The notes: generated by a model not told the origin, from the letters alone. 64,000 nucleotides of DNA from Whalleya microplaca (GCA_022497155.1 MU385776.1:174833-238832); one strand, 5' to 3'. Numbered from the stretch's first letter, positions 12,174 through 25,656 are shown. Made by a program: numbers and translations.

Positions 12174-14521
12174 CTCAATCTGACATCAAACAGTTTTGCA
12201 AAAGCAGAACTACTGGATGTGTCGATAATTAGTAGCGCGCACGAGAGGGCTCCCGGTGATGTAGGTCATCGGGAGAGCGACCAGGTGCTCTTGGGTGGAA
12301 GCAAGCTTTAGTCCCCTTGTATTGGTAAGGCCCAACACAAGAGTAGTGTGCTTATGATATCAAAATCCAGAGTAGATTAGTCACGATGCGATGCATCGTG
12401 TGAGTATAACTCAGCTAAGTATCCAGACTAAGAGAAGGCAAACAGTAACGACAGACGCATTCTAAAGACGGGAGAAAGAGATATAAGAAACTCGGTCTAA
12501 GTGCTAAACCCAGGTGACAAGCTAAGTTGGTTTTGGATACAGTTGTCATCGAGTTTGAGAATTACTACATACTTACGTGAGGTATCTAATGACGACGCCC
12601 GAGTGGTTGGACCGGCCCAGACATTTTCTCCAGTTTAGAAACGGGCCGGGGCGGTAGTGAGGCCTGAACATTTTCTGGACTACTAGGCTGACTGTCCTGT
12701 CCCTATCGGAACGTCGAGTGGCATCTGGGGTAGAGGGGGGTAGACCCCAGTGCTATGCTTGCATATGGAAGGATGGTGCTGTAAGTAGGTGGTGACCTGC
12801 ATGATGTTACCTCGTGAGTACAAGGGGCGCTTATCAAACATCAAGATGCGAGCAATGAACAACAGCATGCTGATGAAGTCCTATACAGGTTATAAGGATC
12901 GCAACTTGTATCAAATTCACATATTTCGTCGACCATCTACTCGTGTATTTTTCGTTGGTTAGACACGATCAATTCGCCGGCTTGAGAAGGATGCGAAATG
13001 CAGCAGAAGCAAGTTGGATTTTCATCACGGCCGATTATCACATCTGGAGAGCCGCACAGATCTAGACTCCACTTGGAGTCTCTTTCGGGCTTCTCTTGCG
13101 AAGATACGATACCTAGTATCTCCTCGTGTCCACAATTCAAGCGGGTACACCGATGCGAATCTGGGATCTAAGACCCAAGGGCTGAGCCGCATCCGACAGA
13201 CGACTATTAATTGCCTCTTCAAGGAGTCCCTAAGGGGTTCGAAGTAAACGGAGCTGAGCTGATTATATTGAAAACGTTGCACTATTGTCTTGCACTGCAC
13301 TCCGAAATAATTGTTGCAGAGATTATTCGGCCAATGACATGGTCGTCCTTTTGTCCTACCTATCCCGGTGATGGGCATTGAACAGGACAAGATCTTCGGC
13401 GAGGACGAACCCTTGTGACAGCCACAGTAAGGCTTTCCCGCGCGGAAAGCTTGTCAGGGCGCTAATCCCTCGCGTTTAAGAGTCATAGAGACAGATTGGT
13501 TCGTGAAACAACCGGAGCTACCTAGGGCTTCAGCACTTGGGATGTGTGCATATGTATGTAGGTTGGTAGCTATCTGAAGACCCCTAATACGACTGCGCCG
13601 ACTTGACAGCCCGCTTACATGGCTATTGCAACCTAGCCAACTAACTTGATGCTTTCGTCTAGATACTAGCAAGTTGTTGCCTGTTATTAGAACCCCAAAA
13701 ACCTTACCGCACTACCTAACCTACTGTTCAGAGCTGGAACTGAGGACTGTAAGATAACGATCAAGCTGAGGTACGGCGCTTGTGTAGCAAGCTCAGATTG
13801 AAACGAACCACACAGGCTCTGCACCATACAGTCCGGATCTACGGTCGCCGACGAAATGGGTTGATCTCGAAGGTGGTGCACACTCATGTTTCGTATATCA
13901 GCGTTGATAACCCCCAATGGCACGCTATTCTTGCAACGCCCAAAATCTAGAGCAGTGGTGATGCAGGGATTCGAATCCTAAGTGGCGATTGGCTGCGGCG
14001 GAATCTGAGGATGTAACCAGATGATGGTAATTGAATGTAGACTCGAAAGTGTATCTATGAGTCCCCTCTGTCTCGGCGATGTAGGACGTGAGCTGCTGCT
14101 CCGTTGATCCTGAACTTTCAGTGTTTCATCGTACTGGTTGCACTCGCTAACAGCCCTACAATGAGAAAGACGGCCAGAGTACGGAGTAGCCTAACCTTAG
14201 ATTGGACGACGTCGCGAAGTTGCGAAGGCTCAACCTTCAAGTTTCCGGACCTGTGGCTTGGCAGCTTGGTTTAGCCACGCCCGGGACCTGACTCAGCAAA
14301 GCAAGGCTAAACTTCGGCTCGGAGACCCGGTCCCACAGCGGAGCTCGACGGAGCTCGGACCATCTAGTAGGCCACAAAATCACCCATAGGCATTTTCGCA
14401 AAAAAATATCATTCCCATCAACGCAAGTAACCACGAACTTCCGACTCACTCCCCAATTCTCGCCCACTAACCTACGCAATAATCCTCACCATTAGAGCAT
14501 CTCTATTGGAAGACTGTCATC
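12174..14521. other. Intergenic DNA, 2.3 kb, no gene recognised
   Basis: No open frame here has family features. Minor features are a short inverted repeat near 13425-13452 (GGCTTTCC...GGAAAGCT) and one TACGGAGTA 9-mer at 14180. The DNA just before 14522 should contain the ribosomal protein gene promoter. Confidence 0.45.
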
Positions 14522-15375
14522 ATGTCCAAAATCACAGTCGGTATGTTTCTACCGCCCTCAATATCCAAATACGCAATTCGAAGTGACATACTGACAGTTT
14601 CAACCCCGCCACAGCCGGAGTGCGTAGCAACGTCAGCGAGCTGCTTGACTACTCTACCAACACCAAGAAGCGCAACTTCCTCGAGACCGTCGAGCTCCAG
14701 ATCGGCCTCAAGAACTATGACCCTCAGCGAGACAAGCGTTTCTCCGGCACTATCAAGCTGCCCTCCATTCCCCGCCCGAACATGAGCATCTGGTATGTCC
14801 TCTGTTGAATATGGATAAGACTAGGTCAATGGGCGATTAGCTGACGGATGCGTGGTTTAGCATTCTGGGTGACCAGCACGATCTCGATCGTGCCAAGCAT
14901 GGAGGTGTTGATGCTATGTCCGCCGACGACTTGAAGAAGCTCAACAAGAACAAGAAGCTGATCAAGAAGCTTGCGCGCAAGTACGACGCCTTCGTCGCTT
15001 CCGAGGCTCTGATCAAGCAGATCCCTCGTCTTTTGGGTCCTGGTCTTTCCAAGGGTAAGCAACATATGAATTCACTCGCAGTCCAGCCATATGCTAACTA
15101 TGCTTTCTCCAGCCGGCAAGTTCCCTACTCCCGTCTCGCACGCCGACGATCTCACTGGAAGAATCAACGAAGTCAAGTCCACCATCAAGTTCCAGCTGAA
15201 GAAGGTGCTCTGCATGGGTGTTGCCGTCGGAAACGTTGGCATGACCGAGGACGAGCTGGTCGGCAACATCATGTTGGCCATAAACTACCTTGTCTCGCTG
15301 CTGAAGAAGGGCTGGCAGAACGTTGGTAGCTTGACCATCAAGGCTACCATGTCTCCCCCCAGACGCCTCTACTAG
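14522..15375 (+). CDS. RPL10A: 60S ribosomal protein uL1 (L10a)
   Basis: Four exons (14522-14540, 14615-14792, 14861-15054, 15113-15375) give 217 residues, exactly the usual length for eukaryotic uL1. Family landmarks are [21 protein letters not shown] near the N-terminus, [76 protein letters not shown] and the C-terminal [21 protein letters not shown]. It forms the L1 stalk of the large subunit, which helps release deacylated tRNA. A 19-nt first coding exon followed by an intron is typical of fungal ribosomal protein genes. Intact and very confidently identified. Confidence 0.97.
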
Positions 15376-17153
15376 ATGGTGTTCATAAGTCACTGGAGGA
15401 TGTAGTACTGCGTGTGCGATCAATTAGAACATGATAGTAGCACACAGATAGCAAATAACATGAACCTCCCAGTCAGAATTGCTTCCCTTCGCCATATACA
15501 ATTATGCCAGTGACTCGATGCTCAGTAATATCGCTTTAGCATAGTTTGATCACAGCCGCATTACGTAGCTGGGTAATCCGTATCCATTGCCGTGCTATCA
15601 AAATACAACATGCGCACATCAAGGCAATATAGACGGGTCCAGGCAGAAATTTTCACTGTCGTATATTGTAGCATGCATGTCAATTTCCTACGATATTTTC
15701 CATCGTAGTCAAGAACGCACACCGCGCATTCGACCAAGAGTACATATTTTGTCACGGTTCTAAATAGTATGTAGGAAACACCCCACAGCCGCGAACCAGG
15801 AGGAGCTGGCGTCGGCGACTGATTGGGAAGGGCGCTTTCGATTCGATTAAGGAGGCCGGGAACGGAAGGAAACCCATTGAAAGAAAATTCAGGATAGCCC
15901 TCAGCAAGCCGCCGTAGCGGAGCCTCCATATAGTATTAAATATAACATTTGACGATGTAGTATTTAACCCATACTGATGATGAGGAAAGAAGAAGAAATT
16001 TTACAAAGTCCTGGCGCAGAAAGAAAATTTAAAGGCCCATTGACAAGTGGGGCGGGGCTACCCACCTCCACCTAGTTTGCCGGCTTGGACCGGGCCGGCT
16101 GCTGGGCAGGTACCAAGGTACCTGCCGTCTAGCCACCAGCCACATGCAATCTACATGTACCTACCTCATATACCTCCAGATATCAATGTTAATTAATAAG
16201 TTCGTGATACTGTATGTATGTCGGAATATAAAATCTATGAATGGCACTTGATTCATATATCAGGTGAGACATGGCGAGACCCTTCATTGAAAACCAGGTT
16301 TCTCGCCCTTAACCAACGTCCATCAAGCCACAAAGCATCCAACGCTCATTATCGTTCCGAGTTTATCAATTTGATTCGTAATTCCCGACTCGACAATTAC
16401 ACCAAACCCGCTCCTGATTCTGATGCAATGCGGTACAACAGAATCTAGCATGATCCAATAACTTAGCTGTGAGCGTTAGCAGCTGTATTGCCTGCTCTCC
16501 AATCGGACAACTGCCGATGTCAGTTTCTGGGGGCTGAAGCATAGTCCGAGATGTGATACTATCTACAATTACTAACCTAGGTGCGAGGGTGGTAAGGCTT
16601 TGCTTCATACATTCCGAAATTTATCGTCCTAGTTTGGCTGTGCCGCACGCAGGAGTCAAAGTATGACATTGACTGTCTTGATTTGACACTCTTTTCTTTC
16701 TCCTTCTAACTGGCGGCCACAGTAAGCTGTGAACTGCCCATAGACGACTAACTCGAACCTGAAATTTCTCTCTCTATTCTTATCTATGCTATCGGCAATG
16801 ATTCTATCGTATCAAATCTCCAACGAGGTTACACCACCGCTGAGACCTATGCACCCTTCACGTAGTCTGTATGATGCTTTTGGCCCATCTAGACGCCCGT
16901 GCTGTTCTCGACAATAATTCTGCCAACAATTCTGCCTTATAGATCGATGATCAAGCTCTTTGTGTCTACCCAGATCACGGCCCCTGAATCTAGATGCACT
17001 TGCTTCAGAGCAATACTACCCCAATGAAAAAGCAACGTTGTACCGGCCGTCGTCATCCATGCATGCGTCGTCATCACCATACCATAGCAATCAACGCCTA
17101 CGCCATACAACAAGCACCATCTGCCACCATCAAGTGCTGTGTCGCAAGCTCTC
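15376..17153. other. Intergenic DNA, 1.8 kb
   Basis: No gene is recognised. It includes the 3' ends of the two convergent genes on either side and a perfect 10-bp inverted repeat at 16105-16126. The segment around 16020-16130 is GC-rich compared with its AT-rich surroundings. Confidence 0.45.
16105..16126. repeat. Perfect inverted repeat, 10-bp arms, 2-bp loop
   Basis: The arm GGCAGGTACC is followed by AA and then its exact complement. It sits between convergent genes, so a hairpin in a 3' region or a chance product of the common ACCTAGGT-like intergenic words are both possible. Confidence 0.85.
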
Positions 17154-18435
17154 TCAGATTTTTGGCGTGGCGCCAAGATACCCTTTCAGCACGGCATCTA
17201 TCAACTGGTTGGCGATGGCGGTCTGCGGCGGCAATCGCAGGCCTCCCTCCTTGTAGCCAGCGGGCGCGGGCTCTCCCAGGCCGCTCACGCCCGTAAGCAA
17301 CGCCTGTCTCACCTCGTCGAAGGGGTACCAACTGGCGGCCTCGAGCTCCGGGTCGTGGCCCAGGTGGATGCCCTCGCCGTCTGGCGTGGCCTGGCCGATG
17401 GCGCCAATCATCAGGTTCGCTGGGTAGGGCCACGGCTGGGAGCTGTGGATGACGACGCGGCCGACCTTCACGCCGCTCTCCTCCCAGGTCTCGCGCCGCA
17501 CCGCCTCCTCGATCGACTCGCCGGGCTCCAGGAACCCCGCCAGCGTGCTGTACCAGGCGGGCGGGTAGCGCTTGTTGCGCCCGAGAAGCAGCTTCGTGCC
17601 GTCCGCGGAGACGATGGCCATGATCACGGTTGGGTCCGTCCGCGGGAAGCTGAGGTTGCTGATGCCATGGCGCGTGGGGCAGTCTGGTCGCTCCTTGGGA
17701 GCTTCGCCTTCTGCGACACCTGCCAGATCTGTGGGTGGGCAAACCCGTTTAGTTCCAGCGTTTATGGATAGCGTGCGTTGTCCACAGCCACCACAAAACG
17801 GGTTCCTCGTATTCCAGTCGAGCAAAGCGCGTGCTTGTGCGTATATCGCCGCTGTACGAATATGAGTATAACCTTCTACAAGTTTGCGCAGAATGGGAAA
17901 TACCTTCAGGAGCCTTCAAAGTCATCAACCTCCTTCCATCGAGGAAAGAGAGACCAGTCTTTGCTTTGACAGCTTCTATAACACTTCTGGCCTTCTCGGC
18001 GATTGATCCTTTGGGAGTTACATCCGCGGCAAAGTACGGGTTTCCTTTATATTCGCCATGCTCGAAGCCCGACTTCTTCTCATCGATGCCCAGAAACAAT
18101 ACAACGGGCTGCGTGACCGCCGAATTGAATTCCTTAATCTGCTCCTGCTCCGACTTCTTGAACGGTTCCGCGCCGGTCAACGGTATGACATCGGCATTGC
18201 CGACATAGGCCAAAGTCGTAGGGTCCTTGGCGAGTGGTGAGGAATTGTCCATCAGCAGAAATGATGCCGAAGGATGCGCAAAGGCGGCGCTGAGAAAACC
18301 ATGATCCGTTCTCAGAAATGAGACCCTGTTCAGCGGGCTGCCGCTGAAATAGTTGGCGACCTCGCGGCCGAACTTTCTGGACAACATCGAATCGTCGTCA
18401 GCTAGGATCGGAAGATCCGGGATTGAAGACCCCAT
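17154..18435 (-). CDS. NPY1: NADH pyrophosphatase (Nudix hydrolase, Npy1/NUDT12 type)
   Basis: Two exons (18435-17904 and 17851-17154, 52-bp intron) give 409 residues. The enzyme hydrolyses NADH to NMNH and AMP and prefers reduced dinucleotides. In fungi it is peroxisomal or cytosolic. Visible features in order: an N-terminal NUDIX-like domain, a zinc-ribbon start CGGCG (about residue 200) paired with later Cys residues, LSFPRTDPTVI, the full Nudix box GFLEPGESIEEAV...RETWEESGV (G-x5-E-x7-REUxEE), and the SQPWPYPANLM signature that marks NADH-type Nudix enzymes. The C-terminus is ATPKI, which is not a clear SKL-type peroxisomal signal. The splice junction restores YAQARALLDWNTRNPFCGGC in frame. 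Apparently intact. Confidence 0.95.
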
Positions 18436-19531
18436 TCCGCTTCAAATTTGTCAACTATTGTGTGAACGAGTTCAGGGCCAGCAACACAGATAGGTGCAAG
18501 ATAATCCAAATAATTCAAGCAGTTTACGCTCTTATATGACGCAGGATGTCTTAAATAATGAGTGAGAATATGAGTGAGAACAAACGTATCTATTTATAAA
18601 GGGAGACTCAAAATAATAGAAGCAACTGGAATATGCGGCTAGATGACAGGAGTTAACAGAGGATGCATTATCAACTCCTCGTTTACTTTTATGATTAGTA
18701 TTCACTGAGATTGTTCATCTAATGTGGGCTGAATAATGAGCGGGGGTTAAGATGATAACGACATGCTGATGAGTAATTAGGCATCCCGGCGTAAACCACT
18801 ATCTCCGGTTTGTTCTACTCCGTATTTAATTCGCCCTGCCGGATCTCATCCGTCTGCAGGAACACATGGGTCAACTAGGGACGCGGATGGTAGTTTGCGG
18901 GATCCCGAGCAGCGCCGAGGAAGCAGGATACCAGGAAAACACTTTTGATACCATCATATCGAAGGATGACATGTGTATCTATTGTCAATAGTCGATATTG
19001 CTCTACAGCCGAACAATGGAAAAATGCAACCAGATACCGAGCTTGAGATCTCCGATTGCCCAATTCAGGATCGAGTTTACCTAATAACAAACGGTCCCTA
19101 CCTTTCATAGTATAGTGCATACATATGTCTGACCTGGTACCTTGGTAAGTTTTCCCCGCGGAATGCATAAAAACGTGGAGATCTTGCAGCGTCATAAGGA
19201 GTAATTTTAGCGTGCTCGGTTTACTCTCGCTTCTGGCCATAATCCCGGCGTGTCGCCTTCGTTGGTATAACTTTTTAACATTCGATAGGAAAACTTCGCG
19301 TCATGAGTCATTTGTTTCTTGTCGCAACTCATGACATTCCACAAAGGTTACGGGATATTTCTTGGATAGCTTGTTTGGATTGCTGAGATTTTACTTTCGC
19401 AATATCATCTTCATGTTCCGTTCGTTTTAGAGCCTTGAAGGCATACATACATTAGTTAGCGACTTGATCTGCGAACTCCTGGTTGTCGATCTTGTTATAC
19501 GAACGCTTGCTTTCTAGGAAGTCTCGCTGGC
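18436..19531. other. Divergent intergenic region, 1.1 kb
   Basis: This lies between the pyrophosphatase gene (-) and the PQ-loop gene (+) and should contain both promoters. It is AT-rich. One TACTCCGTA 9-mer is at 18816. An open frame at 18875-19240 (-) has no recognisable features. Confidence 0.45.
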
Positions 19532-20652
19532 ATGGCTCCTCCAACTGGGCCTCTAAACCTCGATGTTGAAGCCATATCAGGTATCTGCGGGTAAATAGAG
19601 AGCCATTGACATCCCGGATCAAGGCTAATACTTCTACGTTGTCTAGCTCCATCTCCGTCGCCGCCTGGGTCGTCGTCTTCTCCCCCCAGATAATCGAGAA
19701 CTTCCGACGCAGCTCCGCCGACGGCCTCTCCGTGCCCTTTATCATCCTCTGGCTCCTCGGCGATGTCTTCAATATCCTCGGCGCCGTCCTGCAGGGCGTG
19801 CTCCCGACGATGCTCATCCTAGCCATCTACTACACCATTGCCGATTTCGTCCTCCTGGCGCAATGCTTCTACTACAAGGGTTTCACGTGGAAGGATGACG
19901 TGCCGCCATCAACGCCGAAGCCGACGAATGGTCATGCACGGGGCGAGCCGACCGAGAGGACAGGATTGCTCAACGGCCACCCGGAAGAGAGGGAGCGGAG
20001 GGGTAGCGGATGGTCGCATTTGAGTCCCGCGGTGCCTCTCGTGTCGGAAGCGCCCCCTACACCTCCGCCTACGCCGACAAGACTGCAATCAATCGTCTGG
20101 CATTCCGTTGCGTTGCTCATGGTCTGCGCTGCGGGCGTGCTCGGCTGGTTTCTCAGCCGCCAATACTCGGGGAGTCAACCCTCCTCGCCCGCCAATGACG
20201 CTCTTCCCTCCTTCGACGTCTGGGGTCAAATATTTGGCTGGCTATGTGCTATACTGTATCTCGGCTCCCGCCTCCCCCAGATCCTGCTAAATTGGCGGCG
20301 AAAGTCGACGGAGGGAGTCAGCATTTTGTTCTTTCTTTTTGCGTGCTTGGGAAACCTCACATATGTGCTATCTATCTTCGCGTACGAACCCCATTGTCCC
20401 GATTCACATTGCCAGCCTGGAGAGGCCGGGAAGATATATGGAAGATATATACTTGTGAACCTCTCGTGGTTGGCCGGCAGTCTGGGAACGTTGTTTTTGG
20501 ATCTGGGCATATTTGCCCAGTTTTTCATCTACAGTAAGGATGAGACTACAGATGAAGACGAATCAATTGAAGAGGACGAAGAAAGCCTCATCGATGAAGG
20601 GCGGTGGGATCAGCGACCCTTACTGCAACGTATTGGGTCAGGCCTTCCGTGA
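19532..20652 (+). CDS. PQ-loop repeat vacuolar amino-acid transporter
   Basis: Two exons (19532-19590 and 19647-20652) give 354 residues. The short first exon supplies MAPPTGPLNLDVEAISGICG and splices in frame to SISVAAWVVVFSPQIIENF. Two PQ-loop motifs are present, FSPQIIENFRR near residue 30 and RLPQILLNWRRKSTEGVS near residue 235. About seven hydrophobic segments surround them, with a Pro/Thr-rich loop of about 70 residues in the middle (EAPPTPPPTPTRL). The tail is acidic (DETTDEDESIEEDEESL). The family is Ypq1/Rtc2/Stm1 in yeast, vacuolar exporters of basic amino acids, related to animal lysosomal PQLC2. The exact substrate is inferred from family. Intact. Confidence 0.9.
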
Positions 20653-22059
20653 AAGGAGGAATGAATTTCCTTTGTGCTATTTCTTGCATTTTCGGGTCAC
20701 AAAAATCGGATCAGGTACTGGATAGAGAAAAAGGGGGAAAGCAATTTGGCCCTGATCTAAATGAATCTCGGTTTCCTTGGGACGGAAAAATCTTGTGTTT
20801 TGTTTTGTTGAGCGATTACATAAAAGCAGGGTTAACAGGACTGCACAAAATAGCTTACACTCTGTAAACATCTACTGAAGATATGCCCCATCATGAGAGC
20901 ATCTCTCTTAGCACCTAATGTAACATACGGAGGTGGAATTGCCTGAGTGTAGTCATCCCGTATACACAATGGGGGCACTATATTTATACTGTCTAGACAA
21001 TTGGCACTCGATCTTACAAGAGGAACCCTAACTTTAATATGAGAGTCACTGGTCTGAGTTTTCCGTGCTATGGCTTATGAGAGTAATCCAAACGTACGAT
21101 AGACTTCACATATACGCCCCGAATTGATCGGTACGAAATATCGATTATACCTAATCGATGATTAGGCACGAATGCATCGGTAACTAGAGAATCTCAATGC
21201 CCAATTCATTGAGAATCTTTTTAGGACAGTAGTGCCGGGGAAAATTGTATGGGAAAGGCAGTTATTGATACAGACAAGACTTCGTAGATGGTCACAGTAG
21301 ACTTCGTCTAGGGCCTGTCTTAGATAGAGTTTGTGAATAGTCAATGCCACCCAACTCTTATATCGACCATCCCTCCATAATCGATCAACTTCCACAATAT
21401 ATAAATATCATTAGTCTTATGATTAAGTGACTATAGCGGTTGGCCTAGCGGAGTATCCTTAAAATCATCTTTATTAAGTATCATTAGGCCCGGAGGTTCG
21501 ACTCCTTCGATGGCCATCGTTCCTCTTTTTTTCTTGTACATACTTTCTAGTTATAGGATGATTCACGTCGACAAAGCCTTTCCTTACTGCTTCGATCATT
21601 CGTTGGGGTCATAGAGACATGGGAGGATTATGAGTGCAGGTATCTATATCGGTAATATGAAAGGACGAATCACTCATATGGCTAGGTGTCAACATAGGGT
21701 ATTGAGAACCACTTCATGCGCGCAGTTCGTGTCTAAATAAGCTGTTCATGAACTTGAGAGCTGCTTTGTGACATGCACATCCCACTCCCTTCTATTAACT
21801 CTTGTCATTATCTCATTTTTATGTTTCTATTCTCTCAAGTGCGCACCCCCTTCTCCTTTAGGCACCCCCTAAAGCACTGTTTTTAAACTTCTCATTATGA
21901 ATCTCTGACAACCGGAGAAATTTATTTCAATTACAATCTAACTATTAATAATAATCTTGTCCGATGTCCATCGGCATGTAGATAACGATAGTAACTTCCT
22001 ACTCAGTTGACATCCATTGTGATATATGCTTATAGCCTGGCACTTATTCGCAGATCTAC
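20653..22059. other. Intergenic DNA, 1.4 kb
   Basis: AT-rich DNA with no protein gene. It contains the tRNA-like A-box/B-box locus at 21434-21530, described separately. Confidence 0.45.
21434..21530 (+). ncRNA. tRNA-like Pol III locus, probably degenerate
   Basis: A box-like TGGCCTAGCGG (21441-21451) and a perfect B-box GGTTCGACTCC (21495-21505) lie 54 bp apart start to start. A plausible T stem (GGAGG/CCTTC) surrounds the B-box loop, and a run of T follows at 21525-21531, like a Pol III terminator. The 7-base segments that should form the acceptor stem do not pair (TAGCGGT against GATGGCC), so this is not a functional tRNA. It could be a tRNA relic, a SINE head or a chance match. Confidence 0.3.
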
Positions 22060-23736
22060 TCACCCCTCCCAATAATTTGCAATCTCTCGCAAATCAGAGA
22101 TCAGTGCCAGCGGGTTATCCAACGCCGGGAAGTGCCCACCAAATTCATGATCTAGTTAGCCAGCTCATGTCAGTCCCAGGTCATTCTCTTCACTCTCCTT
22201 CATCTTACACTATTGAATAGAGACTTACATTTATACCAGACTAGATTCCCCAAGGTCTCAACGAGCTGGCGGGGCCAGAACCAAGAATTATTCTTGAAGG
22301 CACTATACAAAAATGGGGCATCCGTCTTAGGTGTCTTAAACTTGTTAACGAAATCCGCGTTCTGTGTGTAGACGTATACGGAGGATAGGAACGACTCGGA
22401 GAGGTAGTATAGCGACACATGGCGCAGGATCTCGTGGTGCGTTATTAGCGACGGTCCCGTACCGGCTCGTGGATCGGACCCTGCAGCAAGTTAGCCGAGC
22501 TGAGTAAGTAATGGCTCACTCTACATATAGAAAACAGAGTCTAAAGGGATAAGAAAATGGGAATGGAGATGGAGCATGGCGAACAGGGAAGGAAAAGCTG
22601 GAAAGAGGAACTGCACACTTACACTCGATGAACTTCTCCCCGATCCAGACTAGTTGTCCAATGGGGTTGTCGAACAGGGCGAGGCCAATATCATTAGGCT
22701 ATCATTCATCCATGTCAGATCAGAGCTCATAAAGTTCGTGGACTTGATTAGTCTCGCATCCTTCCCAAGGAATATGCATCCCCACACCGAAACTACTATC
22801 TCATAGTTAAGCCACTTACCTTCGTAGTATGCTCCTGGAAATACGCTGTTCCCGTGTTATTCCATTCCACCCACAGTTGCTCCGAGTATTCCTCGTCGGC
22901 GTTCTCGAGCGTGATATTCCGCGCCGCCAGCTCGTCCGGCGACAGCGGCAAAAACGGGATGAAATTCAGATGCAGCGCGCGCGCGCTCGCGTTGAAGTTG
23001 TCGTACAAACCCCAGGCAACGGAGGAGCCCCAGTCCGTGCCGTGGGCCGCGTACTTGCTATAGTTGAGCACGGAGGTCATTAGCGTGTTGAAGACGCGTG
23101 CCGTATCGTTATAATTCGTCCAGTTCGCCGGTGGGGGCGAAGAGAAGGCGAAGCCTGGGAGGGAGGGCACAACGACGTGAAAGGAGACGTTTTGAGGCGG
23201 TCCTGATCCCGAGGATTTATTCTGTGAGATCACAGTTGGGGTGGTTAGGGGGTCAATGAGATATTGCATCTCGAGGATGGAGCCCGGCCAGCCGTGAAGG
23301 AGGATCAGCGGGATGGCATTGGGGTCTGGGGACCTTTTGTGGATGAAATGAACGGTTTGGTTCTCTATATTTGCTGTGTACTGCTCGTATCTGTGTTACG
23401 AGGTTAACTTATGCCCTGAACTTGTCCATCGGGTCAATAAAAGAGAATGGGAGTTGGCTATGTTGCCTAGACTGACTGGTTGATGATGTCCTGTTCCGTC
23501 TGCCAGTCAAAGTTCTCGGTCCACTGGTTCTTGAAGGACCGCAAAACATCAAGGTTCATGCCAAAAGATGAGCCGGGGTTCTCACGCTCTGGAAGGTTGG
23601 TCTTATTGATTAAGTCGAGCAAGTGCGGAACACGTCCGGCTACATCGACTTTGAAAGGGCGCAAGTCATAGCTTTCAGCTACAGCTGTTCCCGTGAACGA
23701 GAGCAGACAGGCAATTAGATAAAAATTCGGCTGCAT
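22060..23736 (-). CDS. Secreted epoxide-hydrolase-like alpha/beta hydrolase
   Basis: Five exons on the minus strand (23736-23477, 23390-22820, 22698-22623, 22480-22229, 22151-22060) give 416 residues, all in phase. A signal peptide (FYLIACLLSFTGTAVA) starts the protein. An epoxide-hydrolase N-terminal (EHN) domain follows: RPFKVDV near residue 25, then NQWTENFDWQTEQDIINQYEQ. The hydrolase core has the oxyanion motif LLHGWPGS, the nucleophile Asp in AAHGTDWGSS and the catalytic His in HEFGGHFPALDNP. Members open epoxides on xenobiotics or metabolites, and secreted fungal forms are common, with unknown substrates. Several N-glycosylation sites (NKS, NVS, NDT, NAS) fit secretion. The final exon was found by family resemblance and splices at GCTAACTAG. 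Intact. Confidence 0.9.
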
Positions 23737-25656
23737 CTTTTATATGAAATTGTATTCTGCTATTCATATAATCAATTTTGAGATTTATTCGATATACACA
23801 GCACTCAGACGATCACCGAGGCACAAGGACCGCGGGCCTTCTGATATTTGTATCTCTTCGCTGTCTCTTGTGTCTTTCGTTTACTACGTACCCCATCGGT
23901 TGTTATTTGCGCCCTTTATAAAATGTTGGAAGAATTATTAATTCGTCATTTGTCATCACGAAGATTATGTATGTTATGTAATGCACTTGTTTTTCTATGC
24001 GGGTAATTTGCTTTTAGGACGAGTAGGCTATAGAGTAGTATGTATGATGTTCATCATCTCTTTTGCTTATAAATCCTATAACGTCACTATCATTAACTTC
24101 CAATTTTTCTTCACTTCTCATTTATGGCACCATTGCCTTCTTTGGGAGCTGTTGGGCTTACAGGGCTTCAAGGGTGGATTCAGGAGTGGGTTTTGTTTAC
24201 GGCCAAGCAAACTGATTAAGACAAAAAGCAAAATCCCGAGCAATAAGCAGGTTGTTTAGTTATATAAGTAGATTTTCACATATGTAATAACTACAGTCGT
24301 TTTATTAAAGTCATTGTAGTAGAACCCCATCATGTTCATTCCCCACGACTCCACCCGCCCAGATAAGGGGAGCTTCAGTTGGTCGAGAATATACTACTGC
24401 TTCCAACCTCTTCGTGATAACGGTACGATGATTCCAAGCATGACTCAATGAACCCTCTGCGAAAGACGGTTGGAATCCTCAAAATTATGACCTCAGTACA
24501 CTTATAGCCCATGGTTATGTGGCAATATCGGTAAGAGATGCATGCAAATTGAGACATTGTGATGGTCCATGGATGGCTATTGCATGGCTTGTCGTTAAGT
24601 CATGCACAGGAGCTTGGTCGCCGACCACAACTGATCAATCCAATCATAACTCCACGAGGCTGAGAACCCTATTTGCTTTTGAATAAGATCGCCAGCTCTT
24701 AGTTTCGACTATCTATAGTCTGGATCTAGGTTGACGTGTCACAAGGAAGGTATTCTGTCCCAACCACCAGTGATATTTCTGTGGTAGGAGATGTAGACAT
24801 CTATTCGACACAAGATTTATACAATTCCAAGACCACCCATTGCGAATTCGGGGAGGTATTTTACCATGACATCAAGACCAACTTTGTCTTTTCTTCTATG
24901 TGTTCATTGTACAAGGCTGTGTATATTGCATCGAAGAAGAGGGGAAAGGAATATGCATCACCCAGTCGCCTAGCACGTTGCAGGACAGCTAAGTACATAT
25001 AGAGAAAATCCACAGGCGATCCTGAGTCCTGTCCTAGAGTAGATCGACTTGTCACACCATGTTCATAAGTAGCCACTGATTCAGGCTAATGACTGGAGAA
25101 CATCTTTTGGGGAATATAACGGATTCGTATGCACCACCATCTCACAAGTTCAGAGAAGAGACTCGATGCAAGGATCGTACCAATTACCAATTCTAACGCT
25201 GAACTTAAAACCAGGTGAAAATTTTACTGTATTGTAGATATTACACAGAGCGGGTTAGAGGTTAAGAGAATACTACATCGTCTGTAGCATCTATTATAGA
25301 ATGGCTCTATAATGCTACTAAGATTCAGTCCGTAAGGCTGAGGCACCGACTGTGTCTTAGGCGTATGTCCTCCTAATCTTCCAGGACGAGGATATACTAG
25401 CCTTTAGCCGCGATGTGTATCTCATGTTGTGAAACGCAATGGAGTTCACCGAACGACCTACAGAAACCCTTGATAAGAATGCTGACATGCATGAATGCAA
25501 CAGCTTTCACATTGGATAGTATATCTGGAGGGAGGGAGGGGGAGTGGTGTTTCACGTGAAGTGATATATTAGACTTAGGGTGTTCGAAGGGACGTTCTTT
25601 CCCATTGTCCCTTTCCATCGTCGAGCACGTATACCTTGCTTGAACACACAATCAAC
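23737..25656. other. Intergenic DNA, 1.9 kb
   Basis: AT-rich sequence between divergent genes. Open frames at 23981-24259 and 24736-25002 (+) are short and unlike any protein I recognise. Nothing else is supported. Confidence 0.45.

Noticed and set aside
13960..13990. GATTCGAATCC, a tRNA B-box-like word
   Set aside because: It is self-complementary, the T stem does not pair on either strand, and no A-box or acceptor stem is found at suitable distance.
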